A stretch of 5,770 bases of DNA from an uncultured Campylobacter sp. (GCA_938041615.1 CALISV010000115.1:1-5770); one strand, 5' to 3'. Shown: positions 1 to 5,478, counted from the first letter of the stretch. Translations and numbers: made by a program. The notes: generated by a model from the letters alone, not told the origin.

Positions 1-231
1 CTCCCTCTTTTTTTCATTTACGTTTTCTTTTCGAGCGGCTTGAGGGGCTTTTTTTGCTTCTTTATGCGCGCCCTCTTTTACGGCTTCGATGATCGCCGTT
101 TTTTTAAAAAACCCTAAAAATCCCGCACTCGGGTTTTGTAAAATTTTGATATCAAGCTCCGTAACGGAGCAGTTTAGCTCCTGTGCGGCCTTTTGAAAAG
201 CCTCTTGTAAATTTTCAGCTTCGATTCGCAT
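1..231 (-). CDS. jag: Jag (SpoIIIJ-associated) RNA-binding protein, N-terminal part
   Basis: Partial gene: the 77 N-terminal residues are present and the rest runs off the left edge. Residues 1-50 are a Jag-N domain: a helix (about 5-20), then the pattern LDIKILQNPSAGFLGFFKK (about 26-44), whose G-FLG-F turn is the family hallmark, and a closing strand. From about residue 53 a charged Lys/Glu/Ala-rich linker begins; the KH and R3H RNA-binding domains expected by family knowledge would lie beyond the window. Jag/KhpB-type proteins are cytoplasmic RNA-binding proteins usually encoded beside yidC; their exact job in this group is not settled. The ATG shares one base with the yidC stop codon (TAATG), and AAAGG sits 4 bases and GAGG 10 bases upstream, so translational coupling to yidC is likely. 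Confidence 0.88.
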   Translation of the reverse strand, partial: MRIEAENLQEAFQKAAQELNCSVTELDIKILQNPSAGFLGFFKKTAIIEAVKEGAHKEAKKAPQAARKENVNEKKRE

Positions 232-1793
232 TAGGCCTTTACCTCGGCTTTCTTGTGCTTTTCAAAGAGTTTATTTACGAAAACTTGCTGAACAACCGAG
301 CAGACGTTGTTTACAAACCAGTAAAGCGTAAGTCCGGCAGGGAAGGTCACAAAGAAAAACGTAAAGATAAGCGGTAAAAATTTCATTATCTTTTCTTGCA
401 TCGGGTCGCTAAACGTGGTCGGCGTGAGCTTTTGCTGAAGGAACATCGTCGCACCCATCAAAATAGGCAACACGAAATACGGATCCATCACCGAAAGGTC
501 GTGTATCCAAAGTATCCACGGTGCGGCTTTTAGCTCGATCGCGTTTAGCAGTACGCGGTAAATCGCAAAGAAAATCGGGATCTGCATAAGTATCGGCAAG
601 CAGCCGCCCATAGGGTTGGCGCCGTTTTTCTTATATAGCTCCATCATGTGCATATTTAGCTTTTGCGGATCGCCTTTGTATTTGGCTTGCAGCTCTTTTA
701 CCTTTGGCGCTAGATCTTTTAGCTTGTTCATCGATAGCATGCCTTTGTAGGTTAGCGGGAAAAGCACGATCCTGATAACTAGCGTTAGTACGACGATCGC
801 CCAGCCCCAGTTGCCGATGTAGCCGTAAAGCCAATTTAAAAACGCAAACATCGGTTTTGCGATAAAGGTAAACCAGCCGTACTCGATGACGTCCACGAGC
901 TCCTCGTTTATCTGGCTTAGAGTAGCGTGGTCTTTGGCACCGATGTAGCCTTTGGCTTTAAAATTTTGCTCGCCTTTTACGAATATCACTGCATTACCCG
1001 CGCCGTCTTTTGAAACGACGGGATTTAAAAGTCCGTCAAATTTGAAAAATAAAGCCGTGTAGTATCTGTCGCTTGCCGCGGCTATATTCACGTTATTAAA
1101 GCTTTCAGTCGCGTCTACGTCGCCATCCTCGATGATGGTTAGCTTGCCGTCGTTATGCTTAAGCAGCGCGCCGTGGACGGTATAGTTGTCGATAGCGACG
1201 CTTGGACGAAAACCCGGAGTCACGTAGTATTCGCCCGCGCTCACGCTAAGATCTAGGTCGTAGCTTCCGTTTGGATAAAACGTGATTTTCTTAGTTACGC
1301 TAGAGCCTTGCAAATTTTGCGTTAAAACTATACTTTTTGGCTCGCTGGCTAAATTTATCTCGCTAACGTCGCTCGTGTAAGCCACTTTAAAAGCTTGCTC
1401 ATTTAAAGCTTTGTCGCTAAAGCGTACTTCAAGCGGTAACGGCTGAGCGCCTGCTAGTTCGATGCGATTGCCTTCGGCGTTTTTGTATTTTTCGTCATTT
1501 AAATAAAATTTCGAAATCCTGCCCAGCTCGTCTATGCGCGCCTCAAAGTGTTCGCCCTTTATCACGGCGATCTCGCGGCTTTGAGTCGATGCGGCCTGCG
1601 GAGAGCTAGCGCCTGATGCGGTATTTGCGCTTGGAGCGGCATTTGCTTGACTTGATTGCTGCGCAGCTACGGTTTGATTTTGATCTAACGGCAAATTTTT
1701 AGGAATAAAAAAATAATCGTAAGCGATAAAAAAGATAAAAGATAAAACGGTCGCTAATAACACGCGTTTTTGAACTGACATATTGTCTAACAC
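231..1793 (-). CDS. yidC: Membrane protein insertase YidC
   Basis: Inner-membrane insertase (YidC/Oxa1/Alb3 family) that places proteins into the membrane alone or with SecYEG. The 520-residue length and layout fit the Gram-negative type. TM1 is at about 9-29. An Ala/Ser/Gln-rich linker (about 34-72) leads to a large periplasmic beta domain (about 74-295). The C-terminal insertase core has hydrophobic segments near 328-348, 398-418, 436-452 and 470-500. R341 in LVIRIVLFPLTY matches the conserved arginine of the hydrophilic groove. A cytoplasmic hairpin (about 350-390: MNKLKDLAPKVKELQAKYKG) precedes the typical NPMGGCLPILMQIPIFFA stretch. The tail is basic, as expected for ribosome contact. 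The start is GTG at 1793, sharing one base with the yidD stop (TAGTG), with AAGGA 6 bases upstream. An in-frame ATG four codons later (1781) is possible but has worse spacing. Confidence 0.97.
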   Translation of the reverse strand: MLDNMSVQKRVLLATVLSFIFFIAYDYFFIPKNLPLDQNQTVAAQQSSQANAAPSANTASGASSPQAASTQSREIAVIKGEHFEARIDELGRISKFYLNDEKYKNAEGNRIELAGAQPLPLEVRFSDKALNEQAFKVAYTSDVSEINLASEPKSIVLTQNLQGSSVTKKITFYPNGSYDLDLSVSAGEYYVTPGFRPSVAIDNYTVHGALLKHNDGKLTIIEDGDVDATESFNNVNIAAASDRYYTALFFKFDGLLNPVVSKDGAGNAVIFVKGEQNFKAKGYIGAKDHATLSQINEELVDVIEYGWFTFIAKPMFAFLNWLYGYIGNWGWAIVVLTLVIRIVLFPLTYKGMLSMNKLKDLAPKVKELQAKYKGDPQKLNMHMMELYKKNGANPMGGCLPILMQIPIFFAIYRVLLNAIELKAAPWILWIHDLSVMDPYFVLPILMGATMFLQQKLTPTTFSDPMQEKIMKFLPLIFTFFFVTFPAGLTLYWFVNNVCSVVQQVFVNKLFEKHKKAEVKA

Positions 1794-2140
1794 TATTTTT
1801 CCTTTTGAAAGTCTAAATTTTTAATAACGTAGAATTTATTTTTTTTATACGGGACGAACCAAAATGCGATGTGTGATTTTAAATTTTGATTGGATATAAA
1901 AAAAGAGTCGAAATTTTTACTGATGACGGGGTAGTCGATGCCGCCCTTAAAGAGCTGATTACAGCGTAAAATTCTAAAAATAACCGCGAAGAGCGCCGAG
2001 AAAAAGCCGTTAAATTTAAACTGCCAAACGGCAAATTCCGAGCATGAGGGATAGTATCTGCAAGACTTCGGAGTAAATTTGGAGATATAATCTTGATATG
2101 CTTTTATCAAAAATAAAATAGCTTGTTTTATCATTTTCAT
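1793..2140 (-). CDS. yidD: Membrane protein insertion efficiency factor YidD
   Basis: Small membrane-associated protein of the YidD (DUF37) family, which helps YidC-dependent insertion. The core carries the hallmark SCRYYPSCSEFA (residues 26-37) and the later RILRCNQLFKGGIDYPV (56-72); C27, C33 and C60 are the conserved cysteines. An amphipathic or hydrophobic N-terminal helix (about 4-20) precedes them. I chose the ATG at 2140 (115 residues) because it overlaps the rnpA stop in an ATGA arrangement, with AGG a few bases upstream; the open frame extends to ATGs at 2158 and 2179, but these lie inside rnpA and add residues unlike the family start. The ATG at 2134 is also possible. Many YidD proteins end soon after the GG-D-P motif; here about 43 more residues follow, AT-rich in DNA and rich in Phe, Lys and Asn, with no motif I recognise. 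Confidence 0.93.
   Translation of the reverse strand: MKMIKQAILFLIKAYQDYISKFTPKSCRYYPSCSEFAVWQFKFNGFFSALFAVIFRILRCNQLFKGGIDYPVISKNFDSFFISNQNLKSHIAFWFVPYKKNKFYVIKNLDFQKEK
1800..1804 (-). promoter_or_regulatory. Ribosome binding site deciding the yidC start
   Basis: AAGGA on the minus strand is 6 bases from the GTG at 1793 and 18 bases from the alternative ATG at 1781. The spacing favours GTG as the yidC start. The site lies inside the last yidD codons. Confidence 0.65.
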
Positions 2141-2481
2141 ATGCCTGATTTTATACATCCGAGTTTTTTCATAGCCCAAGAGATATTTTTTTTGAGCTTT
2201 AAAAACGAGCTTTTTTCCAGCCCGTTTTTAACGACTATCACGTAAATGCCGTCCGCAAGCTCATTTGAAATCTCGACTACGACCGCTCGCAAAAGCCTTT
2301 TACATCGGTTGCGAACGACGGCTTTGCCCACCTTTTTGCTGGCTACGACGGCTAGTTTATTTTCATTGCAAGGCTTAAAAAAGACTATCGCCTCCTCGCA
2401 GTGCCATTTAATGGCCTCTTTGTAGACGCTTGAAAACTCCTTTTGGCTGCTTATAGAGCTAAATTTGCTTAAACGGCCAAT
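2137..2481 (-). CDS. rnpA: Ribonuclease P protein component RnpA
   Basis: Protein subunit of RNase P, which with the M1 RNA removes 5' leaders from tRNA precursors. The diagnostic RNR motif is present: [17 protein letters not shown], at about residues 49-65 of a 114-residue product. An N-terminal region with the usual EF-SVYK pattern (15-21) and a central beta strand (LAVVASKK, 43-50) precede it. The C-terminal end fits ([11 protein letters not shown], 77-87). The start is uncertain. The frame is open from a stop at 2530-2532, yet contains no ATG, GTG, TTG or CTG before a GTG at 2331 inside the core, which would cut off half the protein. The best candidate is ATT at 2481, with AAAAGG 9 bases upstream (2491-2496). 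This puts the start inside the rpmH end, an overlap of 13 bases. ATA at 2454 is a poorer choice. The stop overlaps yidD by 4 bases. Confidence 0.9.
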   Translation of the reverse strand: MGRLSKFSSISSQKEFSSVYKEAIKWHCEEAIVFFKPCNENKLAVVASKKVGKAVVRNRCKRLLRAVVVEISNELADGIYVIVVKNGLEKSSFLKLKKNISWAMKKLGCIKSGI

Positions 2482-2603
2482 CTTGCTCTGCCTTTTGCGC
2501 GTCTTGCGTTTAGCACTTTGCGGCCGTTTTTAGTTTTCATGCGGACGCGAAACCCGTGAGTGCGTTTTCTAGGGGTTTTATGAGGTTGGTATGTTCTTTT
2601 CAT
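2469..2603 (-). CDS. rpmH: 50S ribosomal protein L34 (bL34)
   Basis: Complete 44-residue bL34 of the large ribosomal subunit. The translation starts [18 protein letters not shown], passes through [19 protein letters not shown] (residues 21-39) and ends RLAV, the near-invariant family pattern; it is strongly basic as expected. The ATG at 2603 has AAGGA (2611-2615) 7 bases upstream, a strong Shine-Dalgarno. It is the first gene of the leftward unit and lies just below an extended -10 promoter element, so it likely has the highest expression in the unit. Its last codons overlap the probable rnpA start. The region KGRARLAV differs from the common KGRKRLAV by one substitution. Confidence 0.97.
   Translation of the reverse strand: MKRTYQPHKTPRKRTHGFRVRMKTKNGRKVLNARRAKGRARLAV
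2491..2496 (-). promoter_or_regulatory. Possible ribosome binding site for rnpA
   Basis: AAAAGG on the minus strand lies 9 bases before the ATT at 2481. It is embedded in rpmH codons for Ala-Lys-Gly, which are conserved for protein reasons, so it may be a coincidence. It is the only plausible Shine-Dalgarno for a full-length RnpA. Confidence 0.35.
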
Positions 2604-2640
2604 AAATTTTTCCTTATGGTGATTTTGATATAAGTCGGTG

Positions 2641-2649
2641 ATTTTATCA
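2641..2649 (-). promoter_or_regulatory. Promoter (extended -10) of the rpmH-rnpA-yidD-yidC-jag unit
   Basis: On the minus strand the sequence reads TGATAAAAT, one mismatch from the extended -10 consensus TGnTATAAT. Transcription would begin near 2634, giving a leader of about 30 bases before the rpmH ATG. No good -35 hexamer is visible; Campylobacter housekeeping promoters generally lack a conserved -35 and rely on the extended -10 and T-rich upstream DNA. An alternative TATATC lies slightly closer to the gene. Confidence 0.55.
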
Positions 2650-2707
2650 ACAAATCGCTTAAAATCCTTTTAATAAATTTTTAAACTTCGTTTTAAAATA
2701 ATAAAAA

Positions 2708-2713
2708 TATAAT
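2708..2713 (+). promoter_or_regulatory. Promoter -10 box for the acetyltransferase gene
   Basis: A perfect TATAAT on the plus strand, within very AT-rich DNA, would place a transcript start near 2720 and leave a leader of about 20 bases before the TTG start at 2740. No clear -35 is seen. It is back to back with the leftward promoter, with the two -10 boxes about 60 bases apart. Confidence 0.6.
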
Positions 2714-2728
2714 CGCTCATTAAAATTT

Positions 2729-2733
2729 AGGAG
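2729..2733 (+). promoter_or_regulatory. Ribosome binding site supporting a TTG start
   Basis: AGGAG lies 6 bases before the TTG at 2740, an optimal spacing. It decides in favour of TTG; the first in-frame ATG (2824, Met29) would remove the first strand and helix of the GNAT fold. Confidence 0.75.
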
Positions 2734-2739
2734 AAAATT

Positions 2740-3216
2740 TTGTCTTACACTATTAGAAAAGCATCCAGAGCCGACGTCCCAGCCGTTTGCGAGCTAGTTA
2801 AAGAGCTGGCCGAGTACGAAAAAATGAGCGATGAAGTAAAATTTACGCCCGAAATTTTCGCGGGGTCCATTTTTGAAAAAAACTACGCCGAGATTTTAGT
2901 CTGCGAAACAGAAGGTAAAATCATAGCTTACGCCATATATTTTTACACGTTTTCCACTTTTTTGGGACTTGGCGGGATGTATTTGGAGGATTTGTACGTC
3001 CAAAAAGAGCATCGCAACAAAGGCATAGGAAAAGAGTTTTTTAAATGTTTGGCCAAAATTTGCAAGGACGAAAATCTGCAACGCCTCGAGTGGGCGTGCC
3101 TGCACTGGAACGAGCCCGGCATCAAATTTTACGAAAAAATGGGCGCGAAAAACCAGTCCGAGCAGTGGCGAAACTACCGCTTGGACGGCGAAAATTTAAT
3201 CAAACTAGCGCTTTGA
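2740..3216 (+). CDS. GNAT N-acetyltransferase, spermidine/spermine (diamine) acetyltransferase-like
   Basis: A complete 158-residue GNAT domain using acetyl-CoA to acetylate an amine. The pattern closely resembles the diamine/SSAT group: an N-terminal strand IRKASRADVPAV (5-16), then VKELAEYEKM (20-29), the acidic strand YLEDLYV (81-87) that in SSAT bears polyamine-binding acids, the acetyl-CoA loop HRNKGIGKEF (91-100; the R/Q-x-x-G-x-G/A motif), and WNEPGIKFYEKMGA (123-136), where Y131 corresponds to the usual general-acid tyrosine. The end WRNYRLDGENLIKLA also matches that group. A polyamine or related small amine is therefore the best substrate guess, but thialysine or other amines are equally possible in this family. 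The start is TTG with a strong AGGAG. It is the first gene of the rightward run; 39 bases separate it from the UDG-like gene. Confidence 0.9.
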   Translation: MSYTIRKASRADVPAVCELVKELAEYEKMSDEVKFTPEIFAGSIFEKNYAEILVCETEGKIIAYAIYFYTFSTFLGLGGMYLEDLYVQKEHRNKGIGKEFFKCLAKICKDENLQRLEWACLHWNEPGIKFYEKMGAKNQSEQWRNYRLDGENLIKLAL

Positions 3217-3245
3217 TTTATCTGTTTTTAACGCCCTTTTGGATA

Positions 3246-3259
3246 TCATCGCGCGATGA
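3246..3259. repeat. 14-base perfect palindrome across a start codon
   Basis: TCATCGCGCGATGA is its own reverse complement and includes the ATG at 3256-3258 of the UDG-like gene. It could be a protein-binding site or a short self-pairing element that limits access to the start codon. A 14-base palindrome is not very rare by chance in a window this size (roughly one expected in three such windows), so only its position is suggestive. Confidence 0.5.
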
Positions 3260-3885
3260 GTTACGCAAACGAAATTTTAAGAGAACTTTACTATCTTAGG
3301 GCATTCGGATATAAATTTGCCGATTTTTCGCCTTCGCTCGCGGCCTTGCCGAGAAGTCTTGCCGAGCTAAACGCAAGCATCAAAGAGTGCAATCTATGCG
3401 AGCTTTGCAAGAGCGCAAACCACGCGCTAACGGGCCTTGGAGATAAAAGCGCTAAGGTTATTTTCGTATTTGACGCGCCAAACGCCGCCGAGGACGCGAG
3501 CGGAGAGTTTTTGGCTGGCGACGATAAATTTTTACAAAATTTAAATGAGCTGGCCGGGCTTAAAAAGGACGAAATTTACGTCACGAGCCTGCTAAAATGC
3601 AAACCCGCCGCCAAAGCTCCGGCAAGCGCATACGAGCTTTGCGAGCCGTATTTTAGCGCGGAAGCCCGTCTAGTCGCGCCAAAGCTCATCGTAGCGCTAG
3701 GCGAAGAGGTTTTTTACAAAATGATAAAACAAAGCACGCAAAGCTTTGAAACCATAAGGGGAAACATAATGAAATTTAAACACTCGGCCCTTCTGGCGAC
3801 CTACTCGCCAGGCGTCGTAGCGAAAAATCCAAGCAAAAAAGAGCTGTTTTTCAGCGATCTAAAAAAGATAAAAGAGTACCTATGA
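3256..3885 (+). CDS. Uracil-DNA glycosylase superfamily protein, family 4-like, divergent active site
   Basis: A 209-residue protein with the plan of family 4 (Fe-S) uracil-DNA glycosylases, which remove uracil from DNA. The Fe-S pattern is visible: C45-x2-C48, then C115 in SLLKCKP and C129 in YELCEPYF. Other family landmarks are LTGLG (58-62), APNAAED then GEFLAGDDKFLQNL (74-96), PKLIVALGEEVFYKM (142-156), RGN (168-170), and TYSPGVVAKNPSKKELFFSDLKK (182-204). Two catalytic motifs differ from the usual ones. GEAPG reads FDAPN (72-76), and HPS near the C-terminus reads YSPG (183-186), so the usual His is absent. Activity may be altered or lost. About 44 residues precede the first cysteine. The ATG at 3256 is the only sensible start, as an in-frame TAA lies upstream at 3229. 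The ribosome binding site is poor (GGA, 12 bases away). The stop overlaps the next gene by 4 bases. Confidence 0.85.
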   Translation: MSYANEILRELYYLRAFGYKFADFSPSLAALPRSLAELNASIKECNLCELCKSANHALTGLGDKSAKVIFVFDAPNAAEDASGEFLAGDDKFLQNLNELAGLKKDEIYVTSLLKCKPAAKAPASAYELCEPYFSAEARLVAPKLIVALGEEVFYKMIKQSTQSFETIRGNIMKFKHSALLATYSPGVVAKNPSKKELFFSDLKKIKEYL

Positions 3886-5081
3886 GAAAAATTTTAACCG
3901 CTTTACTGATCTGCTCGGCGCTATTTGCCAGGAGCGACAAACCTTCAGACATCCCGCCGGCTAGCGAAATTTATATAAATTTAGAACCCGTTAAATGCAG
4001 CGACGCATGTTTACTAGAACTCGTTAGAGAGGGTCTTTTGCACAGCTTTTTAGCTCGATACGAGGGCAGCTCGAATCAAGAAATTTTACAAGCCTTTAAC
4101 GCTCTAAACGGCTCGTACGTAAACGCCGGCACCGAAAGTCTGACGCCAAACTCCAGCGCCGAGTTTAAGATCGCCGTCATCATCCCGCAAGATAGCATAA
4201 AAAGCTACGCCGGCGTCGTCTCAAACGCGGTTATCGCCTATGTAGTGAGGCAAAATGCCGCCATCGACGTTAAATTTTACAACATCGGAAACGAAGCCCC
4301 AAGCGCTATCGACGGCGCCCTGGCACGCGCTAGAGGCGAAAATATCTCCTATATCATCGCGCCGTTTACGCCTGTGGGCGCAAAATATCTAAACGAGGTT
4401 CTAGATCCGTCCATGACGGCTTTTGTGCCGACTCTGCACATCTCTAGCGTCGATTCGCCGCAGGATAATTTGATATTTGGCGGTATAGACTATAAAGGGC
4501 AAGTCGAAAAACTGCTAAATTTCTCAAACGGCCAAGTTGCGGCGTTTTCTGACGGTAGTGCGCTAGGAGCGGCGCTAAATCGCTACGCGGACGAGTTTAG
4601 CGGCGGCCTAACCTACGAAAACGAGATCGCAAACGGCGTCACCGACCTAAAGTCAATACTATCTGGCAACTCGAGACTAAGCGGCGCGACCGTTTTCCTA
4701 AACGTTCCGCTCGTGAAAGCCTCGATGGTGAGCTCTCAGATGCGCCTTTACGACGTCAAATTTAACGCCCTTTTAAGCACTCAGATCAACTATGCGCCGA
4801 GTATCTTTAAACTCATGCAACCGCAAGATAGAGAAAAGCTCTACATAGCAAACTCGATCTCCAAAACCGACGGCGCGCTAGACTCAAACAACGAAATTTT
4901 GGGGCAAAATTTGAACTTCAACTGGGTAGGATACTCCGCTAGCGCCGGGCTTGACTACATCTACGCGACCTACCTAAACCGCGGCGCGCAGAGGCTTTTT
5001 AGCGAGAGCGTCGAGGACTCGCAGATCATCTATGATACGAAGGTTTTAAAAGCCGGCGAATACGGCTTTTACGAGCAATAA
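3882..5081 (+). CDS. Secreted periplasmic protein with a type I periplasmic-binding-like pattern, unknown function
   Basis: A 399-residue protein with a clear Sec signal peptide: MRK, a hydrophobic core to about residue 15, and probable cleavage after SALFA (residue 16). C11 lies in LLIC, which is not a lipobox, so a soluble periplasmic protein is expected. A short N-terminal helical region (about 37-80) holds a C39-x3-C43 pair, the only cysteines left after cleavage, which could form a disulfide. Residues 94-365 look like a two-lobed Rossmann-type substrate-binding fold. FKIAVIIPQDS (95-105) opens it. ISYIIAPFTPVGAKYLNEVL (155-174) resembles the 'lIGP' step of type I binding proteins and LpoA/LppC-like proteins. 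VPTLHISS (182-189) and LIFGGIDYKGQVEKLL (197-212) follow. The ligand is not identifiable. The ATG overlaps the UDG-like stop (ATGA), with AAAGAG 5 bases upstream, so it is translationally coupled to it. The 3' end overlaps the opposing thioesterase gene by 13 bases. Confidence 0.8.
   Translation: MRKILTALLICSALFARSDKPSDIPPASEIYINLEPVKCSDACLLELVREGLLHSFLARYEGSSNQEILQAFNALNGSYVNAGTESLTPNSSAEFKIAVIIPQDSIKSYAGVVSNAVIAYVVRQNAAIDVKFYNIGNEAPSAIDGALARARGENISYIIAPFTPVGAKYLNEVLDPSMTAFVPTLHISSVDSPQDNLIFGGIDYKGQVEKLLNFSNGQVAAFSDGSALGAALNRYADEFSGGLTYENEIANGVTDLKSILSGNSRLSGATVFLNVPLVKASMVSSQMRLYDVKFNALLSTQINYAPSIFKLMQPQDREKLYIANSISKTDGALDSNNEILGQNLNFNWVGYSASAGLDYIYATYLNRGAQRLFSESVEDSQIIYDTKVLKAGEYGFYEQ
5047..5071 (-). 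terminator. Candidate hairpin at the convergent gene ends
   Basis: A perfect 9-base inverted repeat (TAAAAGCCG and CGGCTTTTA) with a 7-base loop has an A-tract on one side and a T-tract on the other, the shape of a small intrinsic terminator. On the minus strand it starts at the ybgC stop codon and ends in TTTTA, so it could terminate the thioesterase unit. On the plus strand it lies before the stop codon at 5079-5081, so it cannot be a useful terminator there. The GC core is only 4 pairs and the T-tract is short. Confidence 0.35.
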
Positions 5082-5467
5082 GAGGAGAGAAAATCCACTA
5101 TCTGCTCGCTCATCTTAGCAGGTCTTAGGTTGCTAACAAACGCAACCTCGACGTCTGCTTCAAAGACGAGCTCGGGTTCGCATTCACCGCTTAAATTTGC
5201 GATTTTATAAATTTTTTGATTTATGAGCGCGGAGGCTTTTTTTAGGCTTGCCACGCTCGTTTTTACCTCGAGCAGATCGCCAAGGACGGCCGGTTTTTTA
5301 AATTTTGCCCGAATCTCGCTTACGACAAAATGCCCGTCCTTGCTAAAAGGTTTAACATCTGAGCCAAAAAACATCTCGCTGCGCGCCCTTTCGCAATATT
5401 TTATATAGTTTGCATGGTAGACTATGCCGCCCGCATCGGTATCTTCATAGTAGATTCGTATTTTCAC
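5069..5467 (-). CDS. ybgC: YbgC-type acyl-CoA thioesterase (hotdog fold)
   Basis: A complete 132-residue hotdog-fold thioesterase that cleaves acyl-CoA in the cytoplasm. The N-terminus carries the family signature YYEDTDAGGIVYHANYIKYCERAR (residues 6-29). D11 matches the catalytic aspartate (E. coli D18 by alignment from memory), and YHANY forms the active-site loop with the central helix. Later strands FVVSEIRAKFKKPA (47-60) and LEVKTSVASLKKASALINQKIYK (66-88) also fit. In many proteobacteria the gene sits beside tol-pal; here no tol genes are in view. Helicobacter YbgC is known to prefer long-chain acyl-CoA; the substrate here is not shown by sequence. The start is GTG at 5467 with AAGGAG 5 bases upstream, and the upstream gene ends 9 bases before it, so the two are probably co-transcribed. 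The 3' end overlaps the opposing periplasmic-protein gene by 13 bases. Confidence 0.93.
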   Translation of the reverse strand: MKIRIYYEDTDAGGIVYHANYIKYCERARSEMFFGSDVKPFSKDGHFVVSEIRAKFKKPAVLGDLLEVKTSVASLKKASALINQKIYKIANLSGECEPELVFEADVEVAFVSNLRPAKMSEQIVDFLSSYCS

Positions 5468-5472
5468 GGCAG

Positions 5473-5478
5473 CTCCTT
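5473..5478 (-). promoter_or_regulatory. Ribosome binding site deciding the ybgC GTG start
   Basis: AAGGAG on the minus strand is 5 bases from the GTG at 5467. It overlaps the TAA stop of the upstream gene (TAAGGAG), so ribosomes ending that gene finish on the start region of ybgC. Confidence 0.75.

Noticed and set aside
1840..1856. TATAAA-like A/T run on the minus strand upstream of yidC as an internal promoter
   Set aside because: It lies in AT-rich yidD coding sequence, lacks a TG extension, and such matches are common by chance here.
2141..2179. Upstream in-frame ATGs that would lengthen YidD to 128 residues
   Set aside because: They lie inside rnpA and add residues outside the family pattern; the ATG at 2140 gives the usual ATGA coupling and a normal N-terminus.
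2137..2331. A 64-residue open frame starting at GTG 2331
   Set aside because: It is the C-terminal half of RnpA; conserved RnpA sequence continues upstream in the same frame.
2644..2652. TTATCAACA, one base from the DnaA box TTATCCACA, near rpmH, which often lies beside oriC in other bacteria
   Set aside because: A single imperfect box with no cluster, no AT-rich unwinding array and no dnaA in view; in Campylobacterota the rpmH locus is usually apart from dnaA. It also overlaps the leftward -10 element.
3045..3299. 84-codon plus-strand open frame overlapping the acetyltransferase and UDG-like genes
   Set aside because: Shadow frame of two well-supported genes, with no ribosome binding site or recognisable protein.
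3892..3916. Lipoprotein signal around C11 of the periplasmic protein
   Set aside because: The residues before the cysteine (LLI) do not fit the lipobox, which needs a small residue at -1; a signal peptidase I site after residue 16 fits better.
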